Shown piece by piece: positions 18,706 to 27,413 of a stretch of DNA of 64,000 nt. Both the position numbers and the translations under genes were made by a program. The stretch is taken from the NCBI RefSeq assembly GCF_018130955.1, contig NZ_JAFCJM010000009.1:124001-188000 (forward strand), written 5' to 3'. The notes under the pieces were generated by a model. The model made no database searches and was not told where the DNA came from. It was given only the letters and a program-made list of their open reading frames with translations. Every line of letters begins with the position of its first letter. Position 1 is the first letter of the stretch. The DNA is from Bradyrhizobium liaoningense. Its GTDB lineage: Bacteria > Pseudomonadota > Alphaproteobacteria > Rhizobiales > Xanthobacteraceae.

Positions 18706-19695
18706 TCACGCCGGGACCGGCGCGGTGTTGACGGCATGGCAGGCGACGCCTTCGATCAGTTTTGGCGCCTCCTTGCGACAGAGGTCGAAGGCCAGCGGGC
18801 AGCGCGGATTGAAGGCGCAGCCGGGCGGCGGATCGATCGGGTTCGGGATCTCACCCTTCACGGGGATGCGCTGCCGGCCGGACATGGCGAGATCAGGCAC
18901 CGCGCCCAGCAGCATCTTGGTGTAGGGCATGCGGGGACGGGCGAACAGCTCGCGCCCCTCCGCGATCTCGACGATGCGGCCGAGATACATCACGCCGACG
19001 CGGCTCGCCATGTGGCGGACCACGGCGAGGTTGTGGCTGATGAACATGTAGGTGAGGCCGAACTTGTCCTGGAGATCGCGCATCAGGTTCAGGATCTGGG
19101 CCTGCACCGAGACGTCGAGCGCCGAGGTCGGCTCGTCGCAGACGATGAACTCGGCATCGGACGCCAGCGCGCGCGCGATCGCGATGCGCTGGCGCTGACC
19201 GCCGGAGAATTCATGCGGATACTTGAGCCGGTCGTCGGGATGGAGCCCGACAAGGCTCAGCAGTTCGCCCACACGGGCCTGGATGTCGCGCTCGCCCTGG
19301 ATCAGGTCAAAGGCGCGGATCGGCTCGGCGATGATGGCATCGACCCGGAAGCGCGGATTGAGACTGGCATAGGGGTCCTGAAAAATCATCTGGATGCGCC
19401 GGCGCAGGCGCCGACGCGCCGGGGCCTGTTTCGGATCGGTCATCGAGACGCCGTCGATCAGCACCTCGCCGGAGCTTGGCGGCAACAGCCCGACCACCAT
19501 CCGCGCCACCGTGGTCTTGCCGGAGCCGGACTCGCCGACAAGCGCAAAAGTCTCGCCCTTCCTGATCTCGAAGGTGACGCCGTCGACGGCCTTGAGATAT
19601 TCGAGATGCCCGCCTTCGAGCACCCGGTTGAGCCACGGCTTTGAGACATCGAAGACGCGGCGAAGGTCCTTGGCCTGGACGAAGGGCGCGCTCAT
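18706..19695 (-). CDS. Peptide ABC transporter ATPase, DppF/OppF type (system B)
   Basis: 329 residues. Walker A is GESGSGKTT, the signature [15 protein letters not shown], Walker B FIVCDEPTSALD, and the C-terminal Cys region CAFNPRCPL marks the oligopeptide subfamily. An N-terminal insert (WLNRVLEGGHLEYL) before the Walker A domain is usual for DppF-type subunits. The start overlaps the DppD gene by 4 bases. It is the last gene of the second transporter set and lies 88 bases before the GGT gene. Confidence 0.92.
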   Translation of the reverse strand: MSAPFVQAKDLRRVFDVSKPWLNRVLEGGHLEYLKAVDGVTFEIRKGETFALVGESGSGKTTVARMVVGLLPPSSGEVLIDGVSMTDPKQAPARRRLRRRIQMIFQDPYASLNPRFRVDAIIAEPIRAFDLIQGERDIQARVGELLSLVGLHPDDRLKYPHEFSGGQRQRIAIARALASDAEFIVCDEPTSALDVSVQAQILNLMRDLQDKFGLTYMFISHNLAVVRHMASRVGVMYLGRIVEIAEGRELFARPRMPYTKMLLGAVPDLAMSGRQRIPVKGEIPNPIDPPPGCAFNPRCPLAFDLCRKEAPKLIEGVACHAVNTAPVPA

Positions 19696-20678
19696 GCCGC
19701 GTTCTCCGCGGGCGCCTTGTCATAGAGATGGCAGGCGACTGATTGCGCACCCTGGCGCAGCGGCTCGGGCCGCTCGACGCGGCATCGGTCGAAGGCGAAG
19801 GCGCAGCGTGGATTGAACGAGCAGCCGCGCGGGATCGCCGACAGCCGCGGCATGGAGCCCGGAATCTGCACCAGGCGCTTGTCGTCGCCCGCGAGCGTCG
19901 GGATCGCGCCCATCAACCCCTTGGCATAGGGATGCAGCGGGTTCTTCACGACGTCCTGCACGGGGCCGATCTCGGCGACGCGCCCGGCATACATCACCGC
20001 GACGCGATCGGAGGTTTCCGCGATCACGCCCATGTCGTGCGTCACCAGCATCACGGCCGTGCCGTGGTCGCGCCCGAGACGCTTGATCAGCGAGATGATC
20101 TGCGCTTGCACCGAGACGTCGAGCGCGGTGGTCGGCTCGTCCGCGATGATCAGCTCCGGCTCGGCGCAGATCGCGAGTGCGATCACCACGCGCTGGCGCA
20201 TGCCGCCGGAGAATTCGTGCGGGTAGCCGTCGATGCGCTTCTCCGGCGCGGGAATACCGACCTCGGCGAGCAGGTCAATGGCGCGGCGCCGCGCGGCCTG
20301 CTCCGAGAGATTCAGATGCGTGCGGATCGTCTCCACGATCTGATCGCCGACCCGGTAGAGCGGGTTGAGCGAGGTCAGCGGATCCTGAAAGATCATGCCG
20401 ATGCGTTTGCCGCGCACGCGGCGCATCTCTTCCGGCGGCAGATTGTCGATGCGCATGCCCGACAGGTGGATCTCGCCGCCGGCGATGCGGCCGGGGGGAT
20501 CGATCAGGCCAATGACCGCGAGCCCGGTCACGGATTTGCCGGCGCCGGATTCGCCGACCACGCCCAGCACCTCGCCCTTGGCGATGTCCAGGGAAACGCC
20601 GTCGATGGCACGCAGCGTGCCGCGGCGGGAGGCGAACTCGACCTGAAGATTACGGACGGAGAGAACGGTGTCGGTCAT
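19692..20678 (-). CDS. Peptide ABC transporter ATPase, DppD/OppD type (system B)
   Basis: 328 residues. Walker A is GESGAGKSV, the signature FSGGMRQRVVIALAI, Walker B LIIADEPTTALD, and the C-terminal motif CSFNPRCAF. It follows the DppC-type gene by 13 bases and overlaps the DppF-type gene by 4. Together with its neighbour it powers the second peptide importer. It is clearly a paralogue of the ATPase at 15103-16092, but divergent enough that this is not a recent duplication. Confidence 0.92.
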   Translation of the reverse strand: MTDTVLSVRNLQVEFASRRGTLRAIDGVSLDIAKGEVLGVVGESGAGKSVTGLAVIGLIDPPGRIAGGEIHLSGMRIDNLPPEEMRRVRGKRIGMIFQDPLTSLNPLYRVGDQIVETIRTHLNLSEQAARRRAIDLLAEVGIPAPEKRIDGYPHEFSGGMRQRVVIALAICAEPELIIADEPTTALDVSVQAQIISLIKRLGRDHGTAVMLVTHDMGVIAETSDRVAVMYAGRVAEIGPVQDVVKNPLHPYAKGLMGAIPTLAGDDKRLVQIPGSMPRLSAIPRGCSFNPRCAFAFDRCRVERPEPLRQGAQSVACHLYDKAPAENAA

Positions 20679-20691
20679 GGGCGAGGCGTAC

Positions 20692-21663
20692 TCATCGAAG
20701 CTTCGGGTTGAGCGCGTCGCGCAGCCAGTCGCCGAGCAGGTTGATGGAGAGGATCAGCGCGGCAAGCGCCAGGCCGGGGAAGGCGACGATCCACCATTCG
20801 CCGGCGAACAGATAATTGTTGCCGATCCGGATGAGGGTGCCGAGCGAGGGCATGGTGTCGGGCAGGCCGACGCCGAGGAAGGACAACGTCGCCTCGGTAA
20901 TGATGGCCAGCGCGAGGTTGATCGTGGCGATCACCAGGATCGGGCCCATCGTGTTCGGCAGCACGTGGCGCAGCATGATCTTTGGTGCGGGCAGGCCGAT
21001 CAGCTGTGCGGCAGCCACATAGTCCTTGTTCTTCTCGACCATCACGGAACCGCGCACCGTCCGGGCATATCCCACCCAGAAGCTCAGCCCGATCGAGATC
21101 ACCAGCACCACCAGCATGCTGTTGGCATCCAGCCTGTTGCCGAGGATCGATTTTGCGATGCCATTGACCAGCAGCGCGATCAGGATGGCGGGGAAGGTGA
21201 GTTGCACGTCGGCGATCCGCATGATCACGCCGTCGACCGCGCCCCCGAAATAGCCGGCGATCAGGCCGAGCGCGATGCCGAGGGCGCCGGCGAAGACCAC
21301 GCCGGCCACGCCGACGGCGAGCGAGATGCGTAACCCGTAGAGGATCGCGGAGAACACATCGCGGCCCTGCTCATCGGTGCCGAGCAGGAACGGACTCTGG
21401 CCGTCGGCGGTCCAGAGCGGTGAGATGCGCGAGTTCAGCAGTTGAAGCTGCGCCGGATCGAACGGGTTCTGTACCGCGAGCGCGGATGCAAAGATCGCGA
21501 GCAGGAAGAACAGCACGGTAATGGCCGCCGCCACCATGGTCAGCTTGGAGCGGCGAAACGAATAGAAGATGTCGCTGTCGAGCGCGCGGCTGAGCCAGCC
21601 GCGGGCGGCATGCGTCGGCAGCGCATTCGGCTTGTCGGAATTGGAGGCGACTGCGTCGGACAT
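20692..21663 (-). CDS. Oligopeptide ABC transporter permease, DppC/OppC type (system B)
   Basis: 323 residues from ATG 21663 (MSDAVASNSDK). An upstream in-frame extension of 62 residues overlaps the DppB-type gene in another frame and is rejected. A cytoplasmic N-terminus of about 45 residues precedes the first helix (MVAAAITVLFFLLAIFASAL). The EAA loop region is VAAAQLIGLPAPKIMLRHVLP, and the protein ends DALNPKLR, the usual DppC tail. It starts 11 bases after the DppB stop and pairs with that permease. Confidence 0.91.
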   Translation of the reverse strand: MSDAVASNSDKPNALPTHAARGWLSRALDSDIFYSFRRSKLTMVAAAITVLFFLLAIFASALAVQNPFDPAQLQLLNSRISPLWTADGQSPFLLGTDEQGRDVFSAILYGLRISLAVGVAGVVFAGALGIALGLIAGYFGGAVDGVIMRIADVQLTFPAILIALLVNGIAKSILGNRLDANSMLVVLVISIGLSFWVGYARTVRGSVMVEKNKDYVAAAQLIGLPAPKIMLRHVLPNTMGPILVIATINLALAIITEATLSFLGVGLPDTMPSLGTLIRIGNNYLFAGEWWIVAFPGLALAALILSINLLGDWLRDALNPKLR

Positions 21664-21674
21664 GCAAGGCTGCC

Positions 21675-22655
21675 TTATGCCGCGCGGCCCACGGTCGAGC
21701 GCAGGCGCGGATCGACCACGGTGTAGAGGATGTCGACCGCCAGATTGATGGTGACGAAGATCAGCGAAACCATCAGCAGGTAGGCGGCCATGATCGGGAT
21801 ATCGACGTTTTGCACGGCCTGCACGAACAGAAGTCCCATGCCCGGCCATTGGAACACGGTTTCAGTGATGATCGAGAATGCAATAACCGAGCCAAACTGC
21901 AGTCCGGCCACCGTGATCACGGGAATGAGCGTGTTCTTCAGCGCGTGGCCGAAATGGACGGCGCGGGTGGTCAGCCCGCGGGCGCGGGCGAAACGAATAT
22001 AGTCGGTTCGCAACACTTCCAGCATCTCCGCGCGCACCAGCCGCATGATCAGGGTCATCTGGAACAGACCGAGCGTGATCGAGGGCATGATCAGCGCTTT
22101 CAGGCCCGACAGCGTGAGCAGGCCCGTGGTCCACCAGCCGAGCTTGACCACCTCGCCGCGGCCGAACGAGGGCAACCAGCCCAATGTCACGGCGAACAGA
22201 TAGATCAGGAGGATGCCGATCAGGAAGGTCGGCAGCGAGATGCCGATCAGCGAAACGGCCTGGAACAACTTAGCGAGCATGGTGTCGCGCTTGAGGGCCG
22301 AATAGACGCCCATCAGGATGCCGAGCACCATTGCGAATATGGTGGCGCAGATTGCAAGTTCCAGCGTAGCGGGCATACGCTCCATCAACAGCGTCGAGAC
22401 CGGCTGGCGGAACTGATACGAGACGCCGAATTTGAACTGCGCGGCATCGGCGAAATAGCGCACGAACTGCACCGGCACGGGATCATCGAGGCCGAGCGAT
22501 TTGCGCACGACTTCGCGTTCGGCCGCCGACGTGTCGATCGAGACGATCTGGTTGACGGGGTCACCGGCGAAGCGGAACATCGAGAACGCGATGATGCCGA
22601 CTGCGAACATAACGCCGATGGCCTGAACGGCGCGGCGAAGAGTGAAAGCGAGCAT
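21675..22655 (-). CDS. Oligopeptide ABC transporter permease, DppB/OppB type (system B)
   Basis: 326 residues from ATG 22655 (MLAFTLRRAVQAIGVMFAVG), with AGTGGAAGGA as ribosome site. A GTG three codons earlier is the alternative but would leave no room for that site. The EAA-type loop is FARARGLTTRAVHFGHALKN and the C-terminal signature is VDILYTVVDPRLR. It is separated from its binding-protein gene by a 104-base gap carrying a hairpin, which is likely to set the ratio of binding protein to permease. Confidence 0.91.
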   Translation of the reverse strand: MLAFTLRRAVQAIGVMFAVGIIAFSMFRFAGDPVNQIVSIDTSAAEREVVRKSLGLDDPVPVQFVRYFADAAQFKFGVSYQFRQPVSTLLMERMPATLELAICATIFAMVLGILMGVYSALKRDTMLAKLFQAVSLIGISLPTFLIGILLIYLFAVTLGWLPSFGRGEVVKLGWWTTGLLTLSGLKALIMPSITLGLFQMTLIMRLVRAEMLEVLRTDYIRFARARGLTTRAVHFGHALKNTLIPVITVAGLQFGSVIAFSIITETVFQWPGMGLLFVQAVQNVDIPIMAAYLLMVSLIFVTINLAVDILYTVVDPRLRSTVGRAA

Positions 22656-22712
22656 TCCTTCCACTTTCCTTGAGTGAGCTTCTGGTCGACGACTTTGTCA
22701 GCCGGAAAAGGA

Positions 22713-22745
22713 AAGGTCCCGGAAGCCTGACGCTGCCGGGACCTT
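22713..22745 (-). terminator. Intra-operon hairpin (attenuator) between binding protein and permease
   Basis: A perfect 10-bp inverted repeat (22713-22722 with 22736-22745, AAGGTCCCGG / CCGGGACCTT) surrounds a 13-base loop. Read on the minus strand it lies 14 bases after the binding-protein stop and is followed by a pyrimidine-rich stretch, TTTCCTTTTCC. That is the layout of a partial terminator, or of an mRNA-stabilising stem that raises binding-protein level over permease level. Confidence 0.65.
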
Positions 22746-22759
22746 GTGTTCAACTGACG

Positions 22760-24355
22760 CTATTCCTGCTTGGTCGCCCAATGGAACATGACCAAATTGT
22801 CGGCGCGCTGCGGCAGCTTGACCTTTTTTGATACGCCCCAGGCGAGCGCCTGCTGGTGCAGCGGGATGTAGGACCAGTCCTTGATGCCGATCGCGTAGGC
22901 CTCCTTGATCAGCTGGTTGCGCTTCTCGGTGTCGGTTTCGACCAGCACCTTGTCGGTGATGGCGTCGAATTCCTTGTTGCAGTAGCCGCCGAGATTAGCC
23001 TCGCCCCGCGAGGATTTCGCATCGTCGCGACAGCCCATGATGTCATAGAGCACGTTGTGGGAGTCCATCGTGCTCGGCGTCCAGCCCAGCAGATAGAGCG
23101 AGGTCTGGTAGCCGCCTTGCTTCAGCACCTTGGCGAAGTATTGCGCCTTCGGCTGCGCCAGCAGATTGATCTTGACGCCGATGCGGGCGAGCATGCCGAC
23201 GACCGCCTGGCAGATCGCGGCGTCGTTGACGTAACGATCGTTCGGGCAATCCAGGGTGACCTCGAAGCCGTCGGGATAGCCGGCTTCGGTCAGCAGCTTC
23301 TTGGCTCCATCAGGATCGAATTTCGGGCGCGTGAAGCTCTTGGACAGTGCGAACAGTTCGGGCGCGATCATCAGCGCCGACGGCGTCGACAGACCGCGCA
23401 TCACGCGCGTCTTGATCAGCTCGATATCGATCGCCTTGTAGAAGGCTTCGCGGACGCGGACGTCCTTGAATGGGTTCTTGCCCTTGACGCTGGAGTAGAG
23501 CAACTCGTCGCGGATCTGATCGAAGCCGATGAAGATGGTGCGCAGCTCCGGCCCCTTCAGCACCTGGGCATTCGGGCTCGAATCGACGCGGGAGATGTCC
23601 TGGATCGGCACCGGCTCGATGACGTCGACTTCGCCCGAGAGCAGGGCGGCGACGCGGGTGGCATCGGAGGCGATCGGGGTGAAGATGATCTCCTTCAGGT
23701 TACCCTCGACCTTGCCCCAGTAGTTGGGATTGGCCTTGAACACCGTCTTCACGCCGGGCTGATGGCTTTCGATGATGAAGGGCCCGGTGCCGTTCTCGTT
23801 CAGCGAGGCGTAGCTCGGCGTGGTCGCCGCCACCGGCGTCGGATCGACGACGTTGTTCGCCTCGGCCCATTTCTTGTCCATGATGTACCAGACGTCCCAC
23901 GAATTATGCAGGATGGGATTGGGCGAGGGCAGGATGAAATCGACGGTGTAGTCGTCGACCTTGACGACCTTGACGTCGGGCGCAAGCCGGGTCTGCATAT
24001 TTGAGCCCTTCTTGCGGACGCGGTCGGCCGAGAACAGCACGTCGTCGGCGGTGAAGGGGTCGCCGTTGTGGAATTTCACACCCTTGCGCAAATGGAAGCG
24101 CCAGCGGGTCGGCTCTGGAGTTTCCCAGCTCTCTGCCAGCGCCGGAATGATCTTGAGGTCCTTGTCGCGCGCGGTGAGGCCTTGATAGACGTGGCCGAGA
24201 TGGGCGTGGGTGGTGCTCTCGTTGAGGGTATAGGGATCGAGCGACTTCAGGTCACCCTGGTTGGCATAGCGCAGCGTCTGGCTGGACGCCGGCGACACCG
24301 TCAACGCAAGCACACCGGCGAGCGTCGCCGCAAACACACTTCGACCGACTGACAT
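22760..24355 (-). CDS. Periplasmic peptide-binding protein, SBP family 5 (system B)
   Basis: 531 residues from ATG 24355, with GGAGAAGG before it. A Sec signal peptide (MSVGRSVFAATLAGVLALTV, cleavage near ASS/QTLRY) is followed by the family 5 body: LRYANQGDLKSLDPYT, then VKFHNGDPFTADDVLFSADR. A longer upstream frame of 84 residues has no signal-like start and is rejected. It is the first gene of the long minus-strand run. Only about 30% or less looks shared with the binding protein at 12463, so the two transporters probably recognise different ligands. Confidence 0.9.
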   Translation of the reverse strand: MSVGRSVFAATLAGVLALTVSPASSQTLRYANQGDLKSLDPYTLNESTTHAHLGHVYQGLTARDKDLKIIPALAESWETPEPTRWRFHLRKGVKFHNGDPFTADDVLFSADRVRKKGSNMQTRLAPDVKVVKVDDYTVDFILPSPNPILHNSWDVWYIMDKKWAEANNVVDPTPVAATTPSYASLNENGTGPFIIESHQPGVKTVFKANPNYWGKVEGNLKEIIFTPIASDATRVAALLSGEVDVIEPVPIQDISRVDSSPNAQVLKGPELRTIFIGFDQIRDELLYSSVKGKNPFKDVRVREAFYKAIDIELIKTRVMRGLSTPSALMIAPELFALSKSFTRPKFDPDGAKKLLTEAGYPDGFEVTLDCPNDRYVNDAAICQAVVGMLARIGVKINLLAQPKAQYFAKVLKQGGYQTSLYLLGWTPSTMDSHNVLYDIMGCRDDAKSSRGEANLGGYCNKEFDAITDKVLVETDTEKRNQLIKEAYAIGIKDWSYIPLHQQALAWGVSKKVKLPQRADNLVMFHWATKQE

Positions 24356-24747
24356 TCTTGACCTTCTCCGCTCTGCTGCGCCGGTGATTTTTGGTTGTCG
24401 GCGGAGCTGATTAATCCATGTTGCCCAGAGTTCTCGACCCGTGCAAGCGCGATTCCAGCAAGGAACGCGCCAACTTGCGCCGCTGTGCAGCAATGCTGAC
24501 CTGTAAGGTTTAGAGGCAGGGCCGAGCGCGCGACATTCGACTTTCGCCGTGCGGAATGAAGGGGCGGGAGCGACGCTGGCGGCCATCGATCCCCGGTTGG
24601 GTGGCACATGCCGGAGGGCACGATTTGATTGACCATATCCGGCAATTGGGGGGAGGGTCGCCTGCGGCCGGCATCAGGTCGCTTGCGTCGCACCACAACT
24701 CGCGGTGATACTGTGTCACGCCGCTCGAATCCGCTTTTGGAGGGGAC
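24356..24747. promoter_or_regulatory. 392-base divergent intergenic region
   Basis: This holds the promoters of the minus-strand transporter/GGT run and of the plus-strand DUF6489 gene. The first has GGAGAAGG before ATG 24355, the second TTTTGGAGGGG before ATG 24748. I see no convincing coding frame. Reading frames that cross it are extensions of the binding-protein gene without a family match. No clear operator palindrome was found. Confidence 0.5.
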
Positions 24748-25005
24748 ATGAAGGTTAACATCGAAATCGACTGCACCCCCCTCGAGGCGCGTCAGTTCTT
24801 CGGCCTGCCCGATGTGATGCCGATGCAGACCGCCGTGATGGACAAGCTGCAGCAGCAGATGATGTCCAACATCGATAAGGTCTCGCCTGAATCACTGCTG
24901 CAGAGCTGGTTCACGTTCGATCCAAAACTCGCCGAACGGTTCCAGGATATGTTCATCACCATGGCGGGCCTGGGCGGGACGCGCAGCAGCGACAAGAAGA
25001 AATAA
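24748..25005 (+). CDS. DUF6489 family small protein
   Basis: 85 residues, beginning MKVNIEIDCTPLEARQFFGL, which I recognise as the DUF6489 signature found in alphaproteobacteria. The second half is helical with the hydrophobic stretch DMFITMAGL, and the tail is lysine-rich (SSDKKK). Ribosome site GGAGGGG is well placed. Its stop overlaps the start of the following hydrolase (TAATG), so the pair is translationally coupled. Membership in a lipid and polyester neighbourhood makes a granule or hydrolase-partner role possible, but no function is known to me. Confidence 0.85.
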   Translation: MKVNIEIDCTPLEARQFFGLPDVMPMQTAVMDKLQQQMMSNIDKVSPESLLQSWFTFDPKLAERFQDMFITMAGLGGTRSSDKKK

Positions 25006-25805
25006 TGCCGTCGGACTCACACGAAGCGCGGGCCTCGAGCCGGCTTCGTCCGCCGAGCCTCGGCCTCATGCTTGCGGAGGCGCGGGGGCTGTTCGAGCTC
25101 AATGCCAGCCTGGTTCTGTCGCCATTGTTGATGCGCGCGCCGCGGGGCGACGGCCATCCGGTACTCGCGCTGCCCGGCTTCCTCGCAAGCGATCTTTCGA
25201 TGGTGCCGATGCGCCGCTATCTCCGCGAACTCGGCTATGACGCCCAGGCCTGGCGGATGGGCCGTAATCTCGGCGGGTTTGCACGGATGCGGGACGCGCT
25301 GCGGGCCCGTCTTGCCGAGATCCACCGGGAGACCGGACGCAAGGTCAGCCTCGTCGGATGGAGCCTCGGCGGCGTCTATGCCCGCGACCTCGCGCTCCAG
25401 GCGCCCGACATTGTCCGCTACGTCGTCACCCTCGGCAGCCCTTTTGCCAACGACGTGCGGGCGACCAATGCGACGCGGCTCTACGAAATGCTGTCGGGCG
25501 AGCGGGTCGAGGATTATGCCGAACTGCGAGAGGCGATCGGGGGTGAGCTGCCGGTACCGTCCAGCTCGATCTATTCCCGCGCCGACGGCATCGTGAACTG
25601 GCGGACCTGCCTGTTGCATCCCTCCGAGCAGGCCGAGAACATCGAAGTGCTGTTCGCCAGCCATATCGGCCTCGGCGTCAACCCGGCGGCGCTCTGGGCG
25701 GTGGCCGATCGCCTGGCCCAGCCCGAGGGGGAGTTCTGGCCGTTTGACCGGGCGGGCCCGTTTGCCATTGCATATGCTCCGCCGGACCCTAAAGTACCGA
25801 CTTGA
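25005..25805 (+). CDS. Alpha/beta hydrolase, lipase-like (paralogue A)
   Basis: 266 residues with no signal peptide. The nucleophile motif is GWSLGG (about residues 119-124), preceded by HRETGRKVSLV, and the fold continues with VVTLGSPFANDVRATNA. A likely catalytic His lies in FASHIGLGVNP. The layout resembles cytoplasmic lipase/esterase-like proteins acting on acyl chains. It is coupled to DUF6489 upstream. A clear paralogue is at 38650-39420, sharing APRGDGHPVL near the N-terminus, GRKVSLVGWSLGG, and the ending PxAxxAVADRLAQ-EGE-W-PFDR. Substrate unknown. Confidence 0.8.
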   Translation: MPSDSHEARASSRLRPPSLGLMLAEARGLFELNASLVLSPLLMRAPRGDGHPVLALPGFLASDLSMVPMRRYLRELGYDAQAWRMGRNLGGFARMRDALRARLAEIHRETGRKVSLVGWSLGGVYARDLALQAPDIVRYVVTLGSPFANDVRATNATRLYEMLSGERVEDYAELREAIGGELPVPSSSIYSRADGIVNWRTCLLHPSEQAENIEVLFASHIGLGVNPAALWAVADRLAQPEGEFWPFDRAGPFAIAYAPPDPKVPT

Positions 25806-25852
25806 GAAGAAGCGCCGGAAAGGCGCCCGTTAAGAATTTTCGGGAGGGAACT

Positions 25853-27403
25853 ATGGCTGACGGTAAGAAGCTGTCGTCACTGGACGCGTCATTTCTGTAT
25901 CTGGAAACGCCGGAAATGCCGATGCATGTCGGCAGCATGGCCATCTTTCGTCTCCCCGACGACTACAAGGGCGACTTCTTCGAAGACTTCAAGGCGATGA
26001 TCGTCTCGCGCCTGCACATCGCGCCGATCCTGAAGGCGCGGCTGGAGAAGGCGCCGCTCGACATCGACCATCCCTCCTGGGTCGAGGACGATCAGTTCGA
26101 CATCGATCGCCACATCTTCCGCGCCAGCCTGCCGGCGCCGCGCGACCGCGCCACGCTCGAGCGCATCGTCGGCTGGATGCATGCCAAGCTCCTGAACCGC
26201 GCGCGCCCGCTCTGGGAGTTCTACGTGTTCGAGGGCATGAAGAACAACGAGGTCGGCCTCTATTCCAAGATGCACCATGCCGCCATCGACGGCGGTGCCG
26301 GTGCGGCGCTGACCAGCATGATCTACGACATCTCGCCGATTCCGCGGACGGTCGATCCGCCGACGGCAGGCGCCAAGGCCGGACAGGAGCCGCGCGACAT
26401 CGCGGCAAATCTGCTCGATTCCTATCAGCAGCTTTTCAGCCAGCCACTCGATGCGTCGCAGGCCGCCAAAAACCTGCAACTGCCGCGGACCGGAAAGAGC
26501 GACATCGGCTCGATCCTGTTCGACAATGCGATGTACCAGATCGAGAGCGCGGTGCGCTTCGCCGGCAACATCCCGACGGTGCTCAAGAGCGTCTCGGACG
26601 TGCTCGGCAAGGTCACTGATCCCAAGTCGCGCGAGAGCCTCGCGAGCATGGTGTCACCGCCGACCATTCTCAACAAGACGATCTCGTCCGAGCGGAGCTT
26701 TGCCGGTGTTTCGATTTCGCTGTCGCGATCGAAGGCGCTCGCCAAGCAGGCCGGCGGCAAGCTCAACGACGTGGTGCTGGCGCTCGCCTCCGGCGTGGTC
26801 CGGCGCTACCTCAAGCAGTACGGCACGCTGCCGCCGAAATCGCTGACCGCGGCGGTGCCGATCTCGCTGCGCGAGGAGGGCAACACCGAGGCCAACAACC
26901 AGGTGTTCGGCATGATCTGCTCGATCGCCACCAATATCGAGGATCCCAAGGAACGGCTGGAAGCAATCATCGCGCAGTCGACCAAGTCCAAGGAGATGTC
27001 GCACCCGCTTCGCGCGCTGATGCCGCAGGTTTCCAACATCTCGATGCTGGGCGCGCCGATCATGGTGCAGATCCTGGCGCTGCTCTACAGCCGCTCCAAT
27101 TTGTCGGACGTGCTGCCGCCGGCCGCGAACATCACGGTCTCCAACGTGCCGGGACCGCGGCAGACGCTGTATGCCGCGGGTGCAGAGCTGTTGCACATCT
27201 TCCCGGTGTCGATCTCGACCCACGGTCAGGCCCTCAACATCACCGTGCAGAGCTATCGCGATCAGCTTGACTTCGGCTTCATCGTTGGCGCCAACATCAT
27301 CCCGCATGTGCAGGTGATGTGCGACATGCTGCCGGAGGAGTTCGCCGCGCTGGAGGCGGCCTACGACCCGCCGGCAGCCGACATCAAGGGCGCCGCCGAA
27401 TAG
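25853..27403 (+). CDS. Wax ester synthase / diacylglycerol acyltransferase (WS/DGAT)
   Basis: 516 residues from ATG 25853, with GGGAGGG at 25842-25848; the in-frame upstream extension is rejected. The active-site motif HHAAIDG is at residues 141-147 (H141, H142, D146). The N-terminus SSLDASFLYLETPEMPMHVG and the C-terminal NVPGPRQTLYAAG are typical WS/DGAT. The enzyme joins an acyl-CoA to a fatty alcohol or diacylglycerol, giving wax ester or triacylglycerol. Its place beside a lipase-like protein, a P450 fatty-acid hydroxylase and PHA genes suggests neutral-lipid storage or turnover. Confidence 0.9.
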   Translation: MADGKKLSSLDASFLYLETPEMPMHVGSMAIFRLPDDYKGDFFEDFKAMIVSRLHIAPILKARLEKAPLDIDHPSWVEDDQFDIDRHIFRASLPAPRDRATLERIVGWMHAKLLNRARPLWEFYVFEGMKNNEVGLYSKMHHAAIDGGAGAALTSMIYDISPIPRTVDPPTAGAKAGQEPRDIAANLLDSYQQLFSQPLDASQAAKNLQLPRTGKSDIGSILFDNAMYQIESAVRFAGNIPTVLKSVSDVLGKVTDPKSRESLASMVSPPTILNKTISSERSFAGVSISLSRSKALAKQAGGKLNDVVLALASGVVRRYLKQYGTLPPKSLTAAVPISLREEGNTEANNQVFGMICSIATNIEDPKERLEAIIAQSTKSKEMSHPLRALMPQVSNISMLGAPIMVQILALLYSRSNLSDVLPPAANITVSNVPGPRQTLYAAGAELLHIFPVSISTHGQALNITVQSYRDQLDFGFIVGANIIPHVQVMCDMLPEEFAALEAAYDPPAADIKGAAE

Positions 27404-27413
27404 GACGTTTGCA

